Shown: piece by piece, positions 30,817 through 37,546 of the stretch
Position numbering within the stretch: the stretch's first letter is position 1
Layout: every line of letters begins with the position of its first letter
NCBI RefSeq assembly: GCF_014203365.1
Contig: NZ_JACHIS010000001.1
Span: 6,076,001 to 6,140,000 of the forward strand
Reading direction: 5' to 3'
From: Actinoalloteichus hymeniacidonis
GTDB lineage: Bacteria > Actinomycetota > Actinomycetes > Mycobacteriales > Pseudonocardiaceae
DNA: 64,000 bases
The notes under the pieces: generated by a model
Seen by the model: only the letters and a program-made list of their open reading frames with translations
What the model was told of the DNA's origin: nothing
Database searches by the model: none
Made by a program: the position numbers and the translations under genes

Positions 30817-31875
30817 TCAGATGTGCTTGATGAGTTCCACTGTTCCTGTGAAGTTCTCGGTTTGCCGGACGAATCCTTCGCTCGTGTACAGGTCAATGTT
30901 CTTCGCGCTCAGCGATCCGGTGCTGAGTTCGATACGGTCGCATGATCCCTCCAGGGCGTTTGTCGCGCTCCGGAGGAGCCAGCGCCCGATTCCTTGTCCG
31001 TGCAGATCTGGAACCACGGCAAGCCTGCCGATGTGTCCCGTTCGCGATTCGCGCCGAGTGCGAACCATTCCGATGAGACGACCGTCGAGCCAGAGCCCGG
31101 TCGCCGCCCAGTCGGCCAGCCAGGTTTGCACCTCTTCGAGGGTCTCAGTGAACGGAGCGAGGTCTAGGGTCGTGTTGCTCAACGCCTCATCGACCCAGCA
31201 GCACCGCTGCAGAACCAGCACATGCGGGCCATCTTCAGAGGTGAGTGGGCGGGCATAGCTACCCGGCAGCGGCCCAACTTCGGCGCTGCGTTGTGCGGCC
31301 TCCCGCATGGGCGAGAGCGCGTGAGCGAGCCTGACCAGCTCCTCGAGCAAGCCGTTCGCCGACGCGGTCAGATGTGCATTCTGCCGCACTCTGCCGCTAT
31401 CGATCGTGTCTTGTAGGCGTAAAGCAACGGTCGAGCCGAGCGGGACGAGGCGAAGAGTCGTGATCACCTGTTTTGCATGTTGTACGGACCGAGTGCCTGC
31501 CGACGTGTTGCCGTAACTCACGAATCCCATGGGTTTCCACGCCCATTCATGGCTGAGATAGTCGAGGGCATTCTTGAGGGTTGCGGGCATGCCGTAGTTG
31601 TACTCGGGCGTGATGGCGATAAAGCCATCTGCCGGATCGACGATGTTGCTCCACGCTGTGGTGTGCGGGTTCCGGTAGGAGCCGAGAGCAGGGTGCTCCT
31701 CTTCGTCGAAGAACGGGAGGTTGAGATCGCGCAGTGAGACATGTCGAAGTTCGACGCCGAGTGCGTCGGCGTGTGGTGTGAGAGTTCTCAGGAGCCAGTC
31801 CGCAACCGCGGGGCCGGTCGCGCCGGGTCGCGTGCTGCACGTAAGAACCACCACTCTCACAGGTTTCGTTGACAT
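30817..31875 (-). CDS. NADPH-dependent FMN reductase fused to GNAT acetyltransferase
   Basis: 352 residues, two domains. Residues 1 to about 185 form a flavodoxin-like FMN reductase (TCSTRPGATGPAVADWLL phosphate loop; TPEYNYGMPATLKNALDYLS). Residues about 205-352 are a GNAT N-acetyltransferase with the acetyl-CoA loop VVPDLHGQGIGRWLL and the C-terminal ENIDLY-like SAKNIDLYTSEGF. Each part is complete, and no frameshift is needed to read through. It is divergent from a MarR regulator 30 nt away, and the start codons of both lie inside a shared inverted repeat. A detoxification role is likely; substrates unknown. Confidence 0.82.
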   Translation of the reverse strand: MSTKPVRVVVLTCSTRPGATGPAVADWLLRTLTPHADALGVELRHVSLRDLNLPFFDEEEHPALGSYRNPHTTAWSNIVDPADGFIAITPEYNYGMPATLKNALDYLSHEWAWKPMGFVSYGNTSAGTRSVQHAKQVITTLRLVPLGSTVALRLQDTIDSGRVRQNAHLTASANGLLEELVRLAHALSPMREAAQRSAEVGPLPGSYARPLTSEDGPHVLVLQRCCWVDEALSNTTLDLAPFTETLEEVQTWLADWAATGLWLDGRLIGMVRTRRESRTGHIGRLAVVPDLHGQGIGRWLLRSATNALEGSCDRIELSTGSLSAKNIDLYTSEGFVRQTENFTGTVELIKHI

Positions 31876-31913
31876 GTAAATGAGCGTAGACGCTAGAATG
31901 ATTACATGTCAAC
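31868..31913. promoter_or_regulatory. Symmetric divergent promoter-operator of the marR/reductase pair
   Basis: Perfect 12-bp inverted repeat GTTGACATGTAA (31868-31879) and TTACATGTCAAC (31902-31913) with a 22-nt spacer holding a smaller dyad AGCGT-AG-ACGCT (31883-31894). Each arm contains a TTGACA -35 hexamer for one direction and the start codon of the gene in the other. For marR a TAGAAT -10 (31894-31899) lies 6 nt before the ATG, giving a leaderless transcript. A MarR dimer here would shut both promoters. Confidence 0.75.
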
Positions 31914-32379
31914 GAGAAGGGTCGGCTCCGCAGCACCGTGGCTGAGCGAGGGTGAGGAAGTCGCCTGGCGCGCGTTCCGTCGCATGACGATCGCGGTGCA
32001 GGCCAGTGTGGTGCAGGGCCTCGTGGCGTCGGGGCTCTCGGAGCCGGACTATGAAGTTCTCAGCACCCTGGTCGAAGCACCAGAGATGACGAGCACGCTG
32101 CATGCCCAGGCGGAGAAGATGGGCTGGTCGAGAAGCAGGCTCTCGCGTCACGCTGGCCGGATGGAAGCGCGCGAGCTGATTCGCCGTGATCCGGATCCAG
32201 CGGACGGTCGCGGTTGCCTGCTTGTGCTCACACCCCTTGGGCGTGACACTCTTCGCGGAGCGACTGCCATGCACCTGGAATCCGTGCGTCGTAGCTTCGC
32301 CGATCGACTCGACGAGCGCGATCTCAGCGACATCGCACGAATCGCGGGAAAGCTCGCGCAGCCCCAGGGGCCGTCATGA
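31906..32379 (+). CDS. MarR family transcriptional regulator
   Basis: 157-residue winged-helix dimer. The recognition helix region is AEKMGWSRSRLSRHAGRMEARELI and the wing RRDPDPADGRGCLLVLTPLG. It is divergent from the reductase/acetyltransferase fusion and almost certainly represses it and itself through the inverted repeat that covers both starts. The ligand is unknown; members of this family often sense phenolics or oxidants. An ATG overlaps its stop codon and opens a 22-codon frame that may be a gene remnant. Confidence 0.9.
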   Translation: MSTRRVGSAAPWLSEGEEVAWRAFRRMTIAVQASVVQGLVASGLSEPDYEVLSTLVEAPEMTSTLHAQAEKMGWSRSRLSRHAGRMEARELIRRDPDPADGRGCLLVLTPLGRDTLRGATAMHLESVRRSFADRLDERDLSDIARIAGKLAQPQGPS

Positions 32380-32444
32380 GCACCCATCACGAGCCATCGG
32401 ATGACGACGGCAGGACGTGCCCATCTCGATCTTATGGAAGGTAG
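32376..32444 (+). pseudogene. Possible 22-codon remnant coupled to marR
   Basis: A frame starting with an ATG that overlaps the marR stop (ATGA) and ending after 22 codons (MSTHHEPSDDDGRTC...). The coupling suggests it was once the start of a second gene in the marR operon, cut off by the rearrangement visible downstream. It could equally be chance. Confidence 0.25.
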
Positions 32445-32554
32445 GCCGCGAGCAGCCTATCGAGCGCCGCGCGGGACTGCTCGCGTGCCAGGGCGGTGTT
32501 TTCGTGTTGCGCCGTCCAGAGCCCGGCCCCGATCGACGACTTGTTGGCTGCGTT

Positions 32555-32728
32555 GTGAACCAGCTCCTCACCCTCGGCCTACTCCTCATCGCTGCTGGAC
32601 TCCCGCTGACGATCTGGAGCTATCGCACGCCGTCCGCTCGTCCACAGCGACATGTCCGAACGGTTGCCGTCGCGGCGATCTTCGACCGGATTGCCCGGGA
32701 ACGACTCATTGCGGCGGTGAGCTCGTGA
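32555..32728 (+). CDS. Single-pass membrane microprotein, copy 1
   Basis: 57 residues: one N-terminal transmembrane helix (LTLGLLLIAAGLPLTIWSY) followed by a basic cytoplasmic tail. Same length and clearly similar sequence to the protein encoded at 35183-35356. GTG start; its stop overlaps the next gene (GTGA), exactly as in the other copy. Function unknown. The gene that precedes copy 2 (35028-35186) has no counterpart here, so this module is 5'-truncated. Confidence 0.55.
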   Translation: MNQLLTLGLLLIAAGLPLTIWSYRTPSARPQRHVRTVAVAAIFDRIARERLIAAVSS

Positions 32729-33075
32729 CCAGCATCAATGTTCTTTTCTTCGCACCCTGCAACAGGAGCGGCATCATGTTCGTCACCTCGCGCGAGCACG
32801 GTGTCCTCATCGAGGGTGTCCGGCCCGGCGCAGATCCAGTCCGCGCCAGGATCACGCCTACGGACGCTGTCGACGTGCTCGACGCGCTGTGGGGTGGGCG
32901 CGCTATCGACCTTCCAGCGGTCGAAGGAGCTACCGGTATTCGGCGGCTCCAGTTCCGCCCGAGGCCCGACGGCGTGGAGATCTCCATCCGTAGCCACGAG
33001 TCGATCGCCTCGTCGATTGTATGGTTGGAAATATCGCCGTCCCGAGCATCAAAGAAGAACGGAGGCTGTCGATAA
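32725..33075 (+). pseudogene. Truncated, chimeric copy of the 35353-35820 gene
   Basis: The first about 90 residues closely match the intact protein encoded at 35353 (shared ITPTDAVDVLDALW, GRAIDLPA, GIRRLQFRPRP and SIRS). Similarity stops at about base 32998. The last 25 codons are instead the antisense reading of an immunity-gene fragment on the minus strand (33000-33110). The intact copy is 155 residues, this one 116. It is therefore the product of a non-homologous junction and probably non-functional. Confidence 0.7.
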
Positions 33076-33110
33076 CCTGCAAGAATGTCAAGGCTAGTTC
33101 GGTCATTCAT
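33000..33110 (-). pseudogene. N-terminal remnant of an immunity-like gene
   Basis: Starting at the ATG at 33110, 37 codons read MNDRTSLDILAGYRQPPFFF and on to NHTIDEAID, matching the first part of the protein encoded at 30250-30600 (ILAGYRQPPFFFD; NHTLAETAEFF) and the NHWIDEAAID of the one at 37547. Beyond base 33000 the frame runs into the antisense of the truncated plus-strand gene. This is the other half of the recombination junction. Confidence 0.7.
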
Positions 33111-33269
33111 GCTCTGGACGGTATGTAGTCGAAGGCGACATCGTCACCGGGCTGGCCGAAAGTAGTTCGAGAATAGCCAACGGCGCTACCTACGATGAGT
33201 TCGCCGAGACCGTAAGCCGAGACTGATGGGAAGGCTGCCACAGCAGGGGGCGAGCACAGTCTCGGCTTA
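33111..33269. other. Gene-free remnant stretch
   Basis: 159 nt. One plus-strand frame reads YVVEGDIVTGLAESSSRI... and ends ...FAETVSRD before a stop at about 33224, without a start codon. It has a protein-like composition and may be the tail of a lost gene. Nothing else recognised. Confidence 0.25.
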
Positions 33270-33686
33270 TCAGCGGCGGCGACGGAGGGCAGCGCGGATC
33301 GCTGTCTCTGATTGGCGATTGCGCTCGCGTAATGGGCGGGCCCACCGTGGGTAGACGAAGTTCGGCAGCGGGACGAACGGCAGTAGGACGACGACCAGGA
33401 ACGGCAGGAACAGCAGCGCGGCGATCGGGAAGGTCACCAGCATCAGGTACCGCCCGACCGTCGGAAGGATGCCGAGGGCGATGCACAGACACATCACGGC
33501 CAACAGCGGGGCGCCGAGCACCGTCATCCGCTCGTCCTGCGTCCGGCTGCCGAAGTCGTTGCCCATCCATTCCCGCGCCGCTGCGGACCGGCCCCGGCGC
33601 GCCCACCCGGTGTAGAGAAGAAGCAGCAGCGCAACCACGGTGAGCCCGGCCGCGATCAGAAGGCCGGTGGTTCCGGGGTCGTTCAT
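33270..33686 (-). CDS. Small integral membrane protein, function unknown
   Basis: 138 residues with an N-terminal hydrophobic helix (GLLIAAGLTVVALLLLLYTGW), two more after residue 60 (GAPLLAVMCLCIALGILP; LMLVTFPIAALLFLPFLVVVLLPF), and a very basic C-terminal tail. No domain recognised. It lies alone on the minus strand between the rearranged copy-1 module and the WhiJ/BldB-like pair; a link to either is not shown. The ATG at 33686 is the only plausible start. Confidence 0.6.
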   Translation of the reverse strand: MNDPGTTGLLIAAGLTVVALLLLLYTGWARRGRSAAAREWMGNDFGSRTQDERMTVLGAPLLAVMCLCIALGILPTVGRYLMLVTFPIAALLFLPFLVVVLLPFVPLPNFVYPRWARPLRERNRQSETAIRAALRRRR

Positions 33687-33851
33687 GTAGCCAGTGAAGC
33701 AGGTCTATCCGCCATGGACGGCCGAATCCTCCAGGATGGGCGAGCTTTCAGTCGCCACGGACCGACCTGAGGCAGCCACAGCGAGGCGCCGTTGTGGATT
33801 CCTGACGGTGTCGAGCCGGTTCGTGCTCGACACCACCGGTACGCAAGAGCG

Positions 33852-34040
33852 TCAGCCGAGCTTGTTGGATTTGACCGCGTCGAGCAGGTTGCCGAAGGCC
33901 GCACGATCGACGACGAGCGTGCCCCCATCGCGGTTCTTGGTGTCCCGGATGCCGACTAAGCCGGGGGCGTGGCCGATCTCGACGCACCCGGTACCTGTCT
34001 GGGATCTGCTCGACTTCTTCCAACCGCGCATGTTCGTCAT
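33852..34040 (-). CDS. DUF397 (BldB-like) protein
   Basis: 62 residues: WKKSSRSQTGTGCVEIG, then VGIRDTKNRDGGTLVVDRAAF, the DUF397 pattern of streptomycete BldB relatives. Its ATG overlaps the stop of the HTH-DUF5753 gene, the standard WhiJ-type pairing found in many copies in actinomycete genomes. Family knowledge: such pairs act together as regulator and co-factor, often controlling small neighbouring genes. Likely target here is the divergent micro-operon at 35028. Confidence 0.88.
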   Translation of the reverse strand: MTNMRGWKKSSRSQTGTGCVEIGHAPGLVGIRDTKNRDGGTLVVDRAAFGNLLDAVKSNKLG

Positions 34041-34891
34041 GATCTTGACGCCTCTCGTGCGTGAATGTCCGCGTGCGTCGCGATGAGTTCGGTGGACGCC
34101 TCCGGGCTCAGCGCGATCAAACGCAGGCTATCCAGCGCATCCAAGAACGTCTTTGTGTCTGGCCGCTTGTGCACGAAGGTTCCGCTGTCAAGGTGTTCGA
34201 GGTGGACTACAGGAGCGGTGTCAAGTGATTCCAACACCGTGAAGCCGCCAATCATGCCTCGGTGCGCGCCTGCTTCGAGCGGCAGAACCCGCACCGTTAC
34301 TGACGCATCATGAGCGATCGATTCTAGTTCGCGAAGCTGCTCGGCCATGACCGCGTGGCCTCCGATGTGGCGTAGCAGCACGGCCTCGTCGATGATCGCT
34401 TCGAGGGCTGGCGGCGTCGTTCGCCGCAGGACCGCTTGGCGTCCCAACCGATACGTCACTCGGTCGTCGATCTCATCGGCTGGTACGTCGCCCATTGACA
34501 TGATCGCGCGTATGTAGTTCTCCGTCTGCAATAGACCGGGCACGAGAGCCGAACTCACCTCGATGATGCGCCGAGCATCCTTCTCGTAGCGGACCAACGT
34601 CGAGAGCTGCACGGGCATCGAGTGGCCCATGGCAGACCAGGCAGATCGATCGGTATCACGCAGCATCGCCATGATCGATTGACGTTCAGCAGCCGTAGCA
34701 CCGAGGTGCCCCAGCAAAGTGGCTACCTCGTCATCTTCGAGACGTTTCGTTCCCGCTTCGGCGCGCACGATCGCCGAGTGGTGCAACTCCATCCGGCGTG
34801 CAACCTCACGCACAGACAGGCCAGAACGCCTGCGGATTTCGGCGAGCGCGTCACCGACGGCCACGGTGATTGGACTCCTGGTGCCAGGCAT
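34037..34891 (-). CDS. Helix-turn-helix protein with DUF5753 (WhiJ-like)
   Basis: 284 residues. An XRE-type helix-turn-helix (GLSVREVARRMELHHSAIVRAE) occupies about residues 20-70, and a DUF5753 domain (LVPGLLQTENYIRAI; RLGRQAVL; MIGGFTVLE) fills the rest. The ATG at 34891 is chosen; a further upstream ATG would read through the operator. It is coupled to the DUF397 gene and divergent from the micro-operon, with a large dyad between them that is probably its own binding site. Confidence 0.9.
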   Translation of the reverse strand: MPGTRSPITVAVGDALAEIRRRSGLSVREVARRMELHHSAIVRAEAGTKRLEDDEVATLLGHLGATAAERQSIMAMLRDTDRSAWSAMGHSMPVQLSTLVRYEKDARRIIEVSSALVPGLLQTENYIRAIMSMGDVPADEIDDRVTYRLGRQAVLRRTTPPALEAIIDEAVLLRHIGGHAVMAEQLRELESIAHDASVTVRVLPLEAGAHRGMIGGFTVLESLDTAPVVHLEHLDSGTFVHKRPDTKTFLDALDSLRLIALSPEASTELIATHADIHAREASRS

Positions 34892-34952
34892 GTACCAGAC
34901 GATAGACGCCGACGTAGTAGGCCCGAGATACCCGATCAGGGCATTGACCACC

Positions 34953-35009
34953 AGTTGGCGCACTGAAATAAACAAGTGCGACACAACTGCGCCAACTTGG
35001 CGAAGTTGT
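34953..35009. promoter_or_regulatory. Compound palindromic operator between WhiJ-like gene and micro-operon
   Basis: A 27-nt dyad centred on 34996 has perfect nested arms: ACAACT (34983-34988) with AGTTGT (35004-35009), and CGCCAA (34990-34995) with TTGGCG (34997-35002). A further TTGGCG lies at 34956-34961, within AGTTGGCGCA, which is a perfect 10-bp inverted repeat of TGCGCCAACT (34988-34997). CGCACT/AGTGCG (34959-34964, 34975-34980) adds a third dyad. TTGACC (34944-34949) is a candidate -35. Confidence 0.65.
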
Positions 35010-35027
35010 CAGACCTGGAGGTTGCCA

Positions 35028-35186
35028 ATGCCCTACAAACGTTCAACTGACTTGCCCGCCCACGTGGGCTTCTTCTCGGCGTTCCACACGAACGGCCTTG
35101 ATGGACCGGTCCCGTTGCGAGGACTGCGACACAGTGCGCCACCCATGCGGTGCATCAAGCACCAGCACAAGGACGGCGTCGCATGA
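35028..35186 (+). CDS. 52-aa protein, first gene of the micro-operon
   Basis: Translates as MPYKRSTDLPAHVGFFSAFH and on to a His/Lys-rich end (RCIKHQHKDGVA). A strong GGAGG lies about 8 nt before the ATG, and the stop overlaps the next start (ATGA), so this short frame is very likely translated. No domain recognised. It is the promoter-proximal gene, divergent from the WhiJ-like regulator; copy 1 of the module lacks it. Confidence 0.55.
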   Translation: MPYKRSTDLPAHVGFFSAFHTNGLDGPVPLRGLRHSAPPMRCIKHQHKDGVA

Positions 35187-35356
35187 CCGCGCTACTCGTC
35201 CTCGGCGTACTTCTGATCGCCGCCGGGTTTCCGCTGGTGATCTGGGGATATCGCCCGCCGCCGACCCGACGGCGGACCCACATCCGCACGGTGGCCTTCG
35301 CTTCGATCATGGCTCGCCTGGTCGAGGAACGGCTGGCCATGGCGGTGGGCTCATGA
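35183..35356 (+). CDS. Single-pass membrane microprotein, copy 2
   Basis: 57 residues with one transmembrane helix (LLVLGVLLIAAGFPLVIWGY) and a short Pro/Arg-rich tail. Same length as the copy at 32555-32728 and similar throughout. Overlaps both neighbours by ATGA junctions. Function unknown. Conservation of the helix and tail in two diverged copies argues that it is a real protein. Confidence 0.65.
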   Translation: MTALLVLGVLLIAAGFPLVIWGYRPPPTRRRTHIRTVAFASIMARLVEERLAMAVGS

Positions 35357-35820
35357 CGACCCTCAACGCACTTTTTCTCGACACCGACATCAGCAGGAGC
35401 GGCATCATGTTCGTCACCTCGGGCGGGCACGGCGTGCTCGTCGAGGGCGTCCGGCCCGGCGCGGACCCGATTCGGGCCGCCATCACGCCAACGGATGCGG
35501 TCGATGTGCTCGACGCCCTCTGGACCGGGCGCGCGATCGATCTGCCCGCAATCGATGGCACCAGCGGTATCCGTCGACTCCAGTTCCGGCCACGGCCCGA
35601 GGGGGTGGAGGTCTCTATCCGCAGCCGCACGTCGACTCTGGGCCGTTGGCTCGTGCACTCCGACCGCATTCCCGAGTTGGGCGACGCACTGCGCCGAGCA
35701 CTGACCTGCGCAGAATCCGGTAAGCCGGTCGCCGGAACGGATGTCGGGGACGGCCGAGACGACGCCGAGAACGATCCAGGCCGTCCTGCTTCCCTGTTCA
35801 CTTCGGGAATCCACCGATGA
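35353..35820 (+). CDS. Conserved island protein, function unknown (intact copy)
   Basis: 155 residues, soluble. Compact N-terminal part (SGIMFVTSGGHGVLVEGV; ITPTDAVDVLDALW; GIRRLQFRPRPEGVEVSIRS) shared with the truncated gene at 32725, then a helical segment (RIPELGDALRRALTCAES) and an acidic disordered tail. No domain recognised. Start and stop overlap neighbours (ATGA at both ends). Strict order after the membrane microprotein in both copies suggests the two act together. Confidence 0.7.
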   Translation: MTTLNALFLDTDISRSGIMFVTSGGHGVLVEGVRPGADPIRAAITPTDAVDVLDALWTGRAIDLPAIDGTSGIRRLQFRPRPEGVEVSIRSRTSTLGRWLVHSDRIPELGDALRRALTCAESGKPVAGTDVGDGRDDAENDPGRPASLFTSGIHR

Positions 35821-36050
35821 CCGGCCTGTGGTTCGTCCGGAGCATTCGTGACGGCGACACCCATCGGGCCGTGCACGAGCGGTGGACCGTGGACGGGCAA
35901 GCGTGTATCCGGCCGGTGTGTGCACCGGGCGCGGAGTTCACCGCGCTCAACCGCGAGCCGATCGCCCAGCCCTACTACGAGGAACAGCACTGCCCGCGTT
36001 GTCTCGCCACCAGCACACGTCAGCCCCGCCGCCTGGCGGTGGTTCGGTGA
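35817..36050 (+). CDS. Small Cys-containing protein, possible zinc ribbon
   Basis: 77 residues. TGLWFVRSIRDGDTHRAVHE opens the protein; the cysteines CIRPVC and HCPRC about 29 residues apart could form a zinc site. The C-terminus is basic. ATG overlaps the previous stop, and its own stop overlaps the following 33-codon frame (GTGA). Function unknown. Confidence 0.6.
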   Translation: MTGLWFVRSIRDGDTHRAVHERWTVDGQACIRPVCAPGAEFTALNREPIAQPYYEEQHCPRCLATSTRQPRRLAVVR

Positions 36051-36148
36051 GGACGTTGACGACGTTCAAGCTCGTCCCGGTCGTACACCGGATGCGGGCG
36101 GCTCGCATTCGACCGTACGTCCGGGCGCTCACCGGGAATCGGCGATGA
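36047..36148 (+). CDS. 33-aa basic micropeptide linked by overlaps on both sides
   Basis: VRTLTTFKLVPVVHRMRAAR and 13 more residues, strongly basic. It fills exactly the gap between two genes: GTGA overlap at 36047-36050 and ATGA overlap at 36145-36148. It may be a peptide in its own right or a translational relay; without homologues this stays tentative. Confidence 0.4.
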   Translation: MRTLTTFKLVPVVHRMRAARIRPYVRALTGNRR

Positions 36149-36660
36149 CCGAGGACCGGGAGACCGCCGACGAACCGCTACTCATGGAACAGGCCGCACT
36201 GCCCGCAGCCGGAATCTTCCTCGACCGCCATCAGGTGTTCGTCAACACCGGCGAACCGATCCCCATCGATGGCGACCGCGTCACCGCGCTCTGCGGCACC
36301 TCACTGCTGATCGGCCCACCCCCGACCGAGGTGCTGCCCGGCATACCGGCAATGCGCTTCGCGGACTGCGCCGACTGCACAGCGGTGTTGTGGGCACCTC
36401 CGAAAGAGGTCGGCGGCGAGGAAGCCCTCCGAATTTTCCTTCGCCTCCCGGGCACGATGCCCGTACACATCGTGGAGATCGGGGCCGCGACCCCGGCACC
36501 GATGCCGCTGGTCTCCCTCTGTGGCGCGGTGTTCGGCGTCGGCCAGCCCGTCGACAGAGTCGACGCGGGCGATGGCACCCCCTGCACGCTGTGCCTGCTG
36601 CGCTCGTTATCCGACCGGGCGCACATCGAGGTCGCGGGCGAGCGCACCGCAGTCGGCTGA
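36145..36660 (+). CDS. Protein with two DUF3039-like zinc motifs
   Basis: 171 residues containing an internal duplication: VTALCG followed 26 residues later by CADC, and LVSLCG followed 22 residues later by CTLC. Each resembles the LCG...CxxC zinc site of small actinobacterial DUF3039 proteins, so two zinc ions are expected. The N-terminal 25 residues are acidic. Last gene of the overlapping series; the toxin gene starts 103 nt further on. Function unknown. Confidence 0.6.
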   Translation: MTEDRETADEPLLMEQAALPAAGIFLDRHQVFVNTGEPIPIDGDRVTALCGTSLLIGPPPTEVLPGIPAMRFADCADCTAVLWAPPKEVGGEEALRIFLRLPGTMPVHIVEIGAATPAPMPLVSLCGAVFGVGQPVDRVDAGDGTPCTLCLLRSLSDRAHIEVAGERTAVG

Positions 36661-36763
36661 TCGCCGATCTGCCACCCCATGTTGGGCCTCTTTGCCGTTA
36701 TCCAAAAAGGACTTGCCCGCAGCTGGCATCCTGATTACGTCACAGAAAGTGAGGAGTCATGCC

Positions 36764-37540
36764 GTGTCCGTCACCGAGGTGGTCGCGCAGCTCCAGCGAG
36801 CCCATGCCCTACTGACCGAGGCCCGCCACGCTGCGGCCGTGGCGGACGCGGCGATCAGCGACGGCGCCGCCGTTTTCGCCACCGCCACCACCGGATCGAC
36901 ACAGCCCGAGGTCACCCAGATCAACCGGCTGGCCGTCCGCTCCGGCCAGGATGTCCGCGCAGCCCATGACTTATTCGCCCAAGCCCAAGACCGCATCGAC
37001 AGATACTGCCAGGAGATCGCGGGGCACGGCATCGGCGGCGGCTCATCGTCGCTGCTGGCTTCGACCAGCGACGACAACGCAACCCGGCCACCGCTGCTCA
37101 CCACCCCTGCCAACGACACCAACCGACACCCCGACCCAGCGATTCGCTACGCCGAAGAGATTGCCGAGATCCGCCGCAACGGAAGCAAGATCAGCCCTGA
37201 GAAGGTCGTCCGTGTGGGCCGCCACTGGCAGGGTCACCTGATCTGGTTGGAGGAAGGTGACAGGTACACAGCGGGAAGAGCCCACATTCTCCGTGAGAAC
37301 AGGGTCGGGAACTTCGAGGAAGTGGGATTGCCGGAGACTCAGGTCATCGATACCATTTTCGAGTTGCTTGAAAATGGCCCAATCGCTGGCTATTGCGGAG
37401 AAGACGGGGAGGTCTACGAGATAGAAATCAACAAAAATCCACGCCGCATAGCTATAGTCGTTTCCGACAACGGCTTTATTGTGACCTCGTACCCACTGAG
37501 CCTCAACGATAAGATTCGACCACACCGCGAGCGGAAGTGA
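36764..37540 (+). CDS. Polymorphic toxin, probable C-terminal ribonuclease domain
   Basis: 258 residues from a GTG with GAGGAG 7 nt upstream. Residues 1 to about 95 are a helical, Ala/Gln-rich domain (VVAQLQRAHALLTEARHAAA) like the short N-terminal domains of actinobacterial polymorphic toxins. Residues about 95-140 are a disordered Thr/Pro/Asn linker. The C-terminal 115 residues (GRHWQGHLIWLEEG; GRAHILRENRVG; RRIAIVVSDNGFIVTSYP) have the strand pattern and GxIxTxYP-like ending seen in BECR-fold RNase toxins. No signal peptide. Toxin-domain DNA is visibly poorer in GC than the N-terminal part. Two immunity-like genes follow. Confidence 0.6.
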   Translation: MSVTEVVAQLQRAHALLTEARHAAAVADAAISDGAAVFATATTGSTQPEVTQINRLAVRSGQDVRAAHDLFAQAQDRIDRYCQEIAGHGIGGGSSSLLASTSDDNATRPPLLTTPANDTNRHPDPAIRYAEEIAEIRRNGSKISPEKVVRVGRHWQGHLIWLEEGDRYTAGRAHILRENRVGNFEEVGLPETQVIDTIFELLENGPIAGYCGEDGEVYEIEINKNPRRIAIVVSDNGFIVTSYPLSLNDKIRPHRERK

Positions 37541-37546
37541 GATCCC

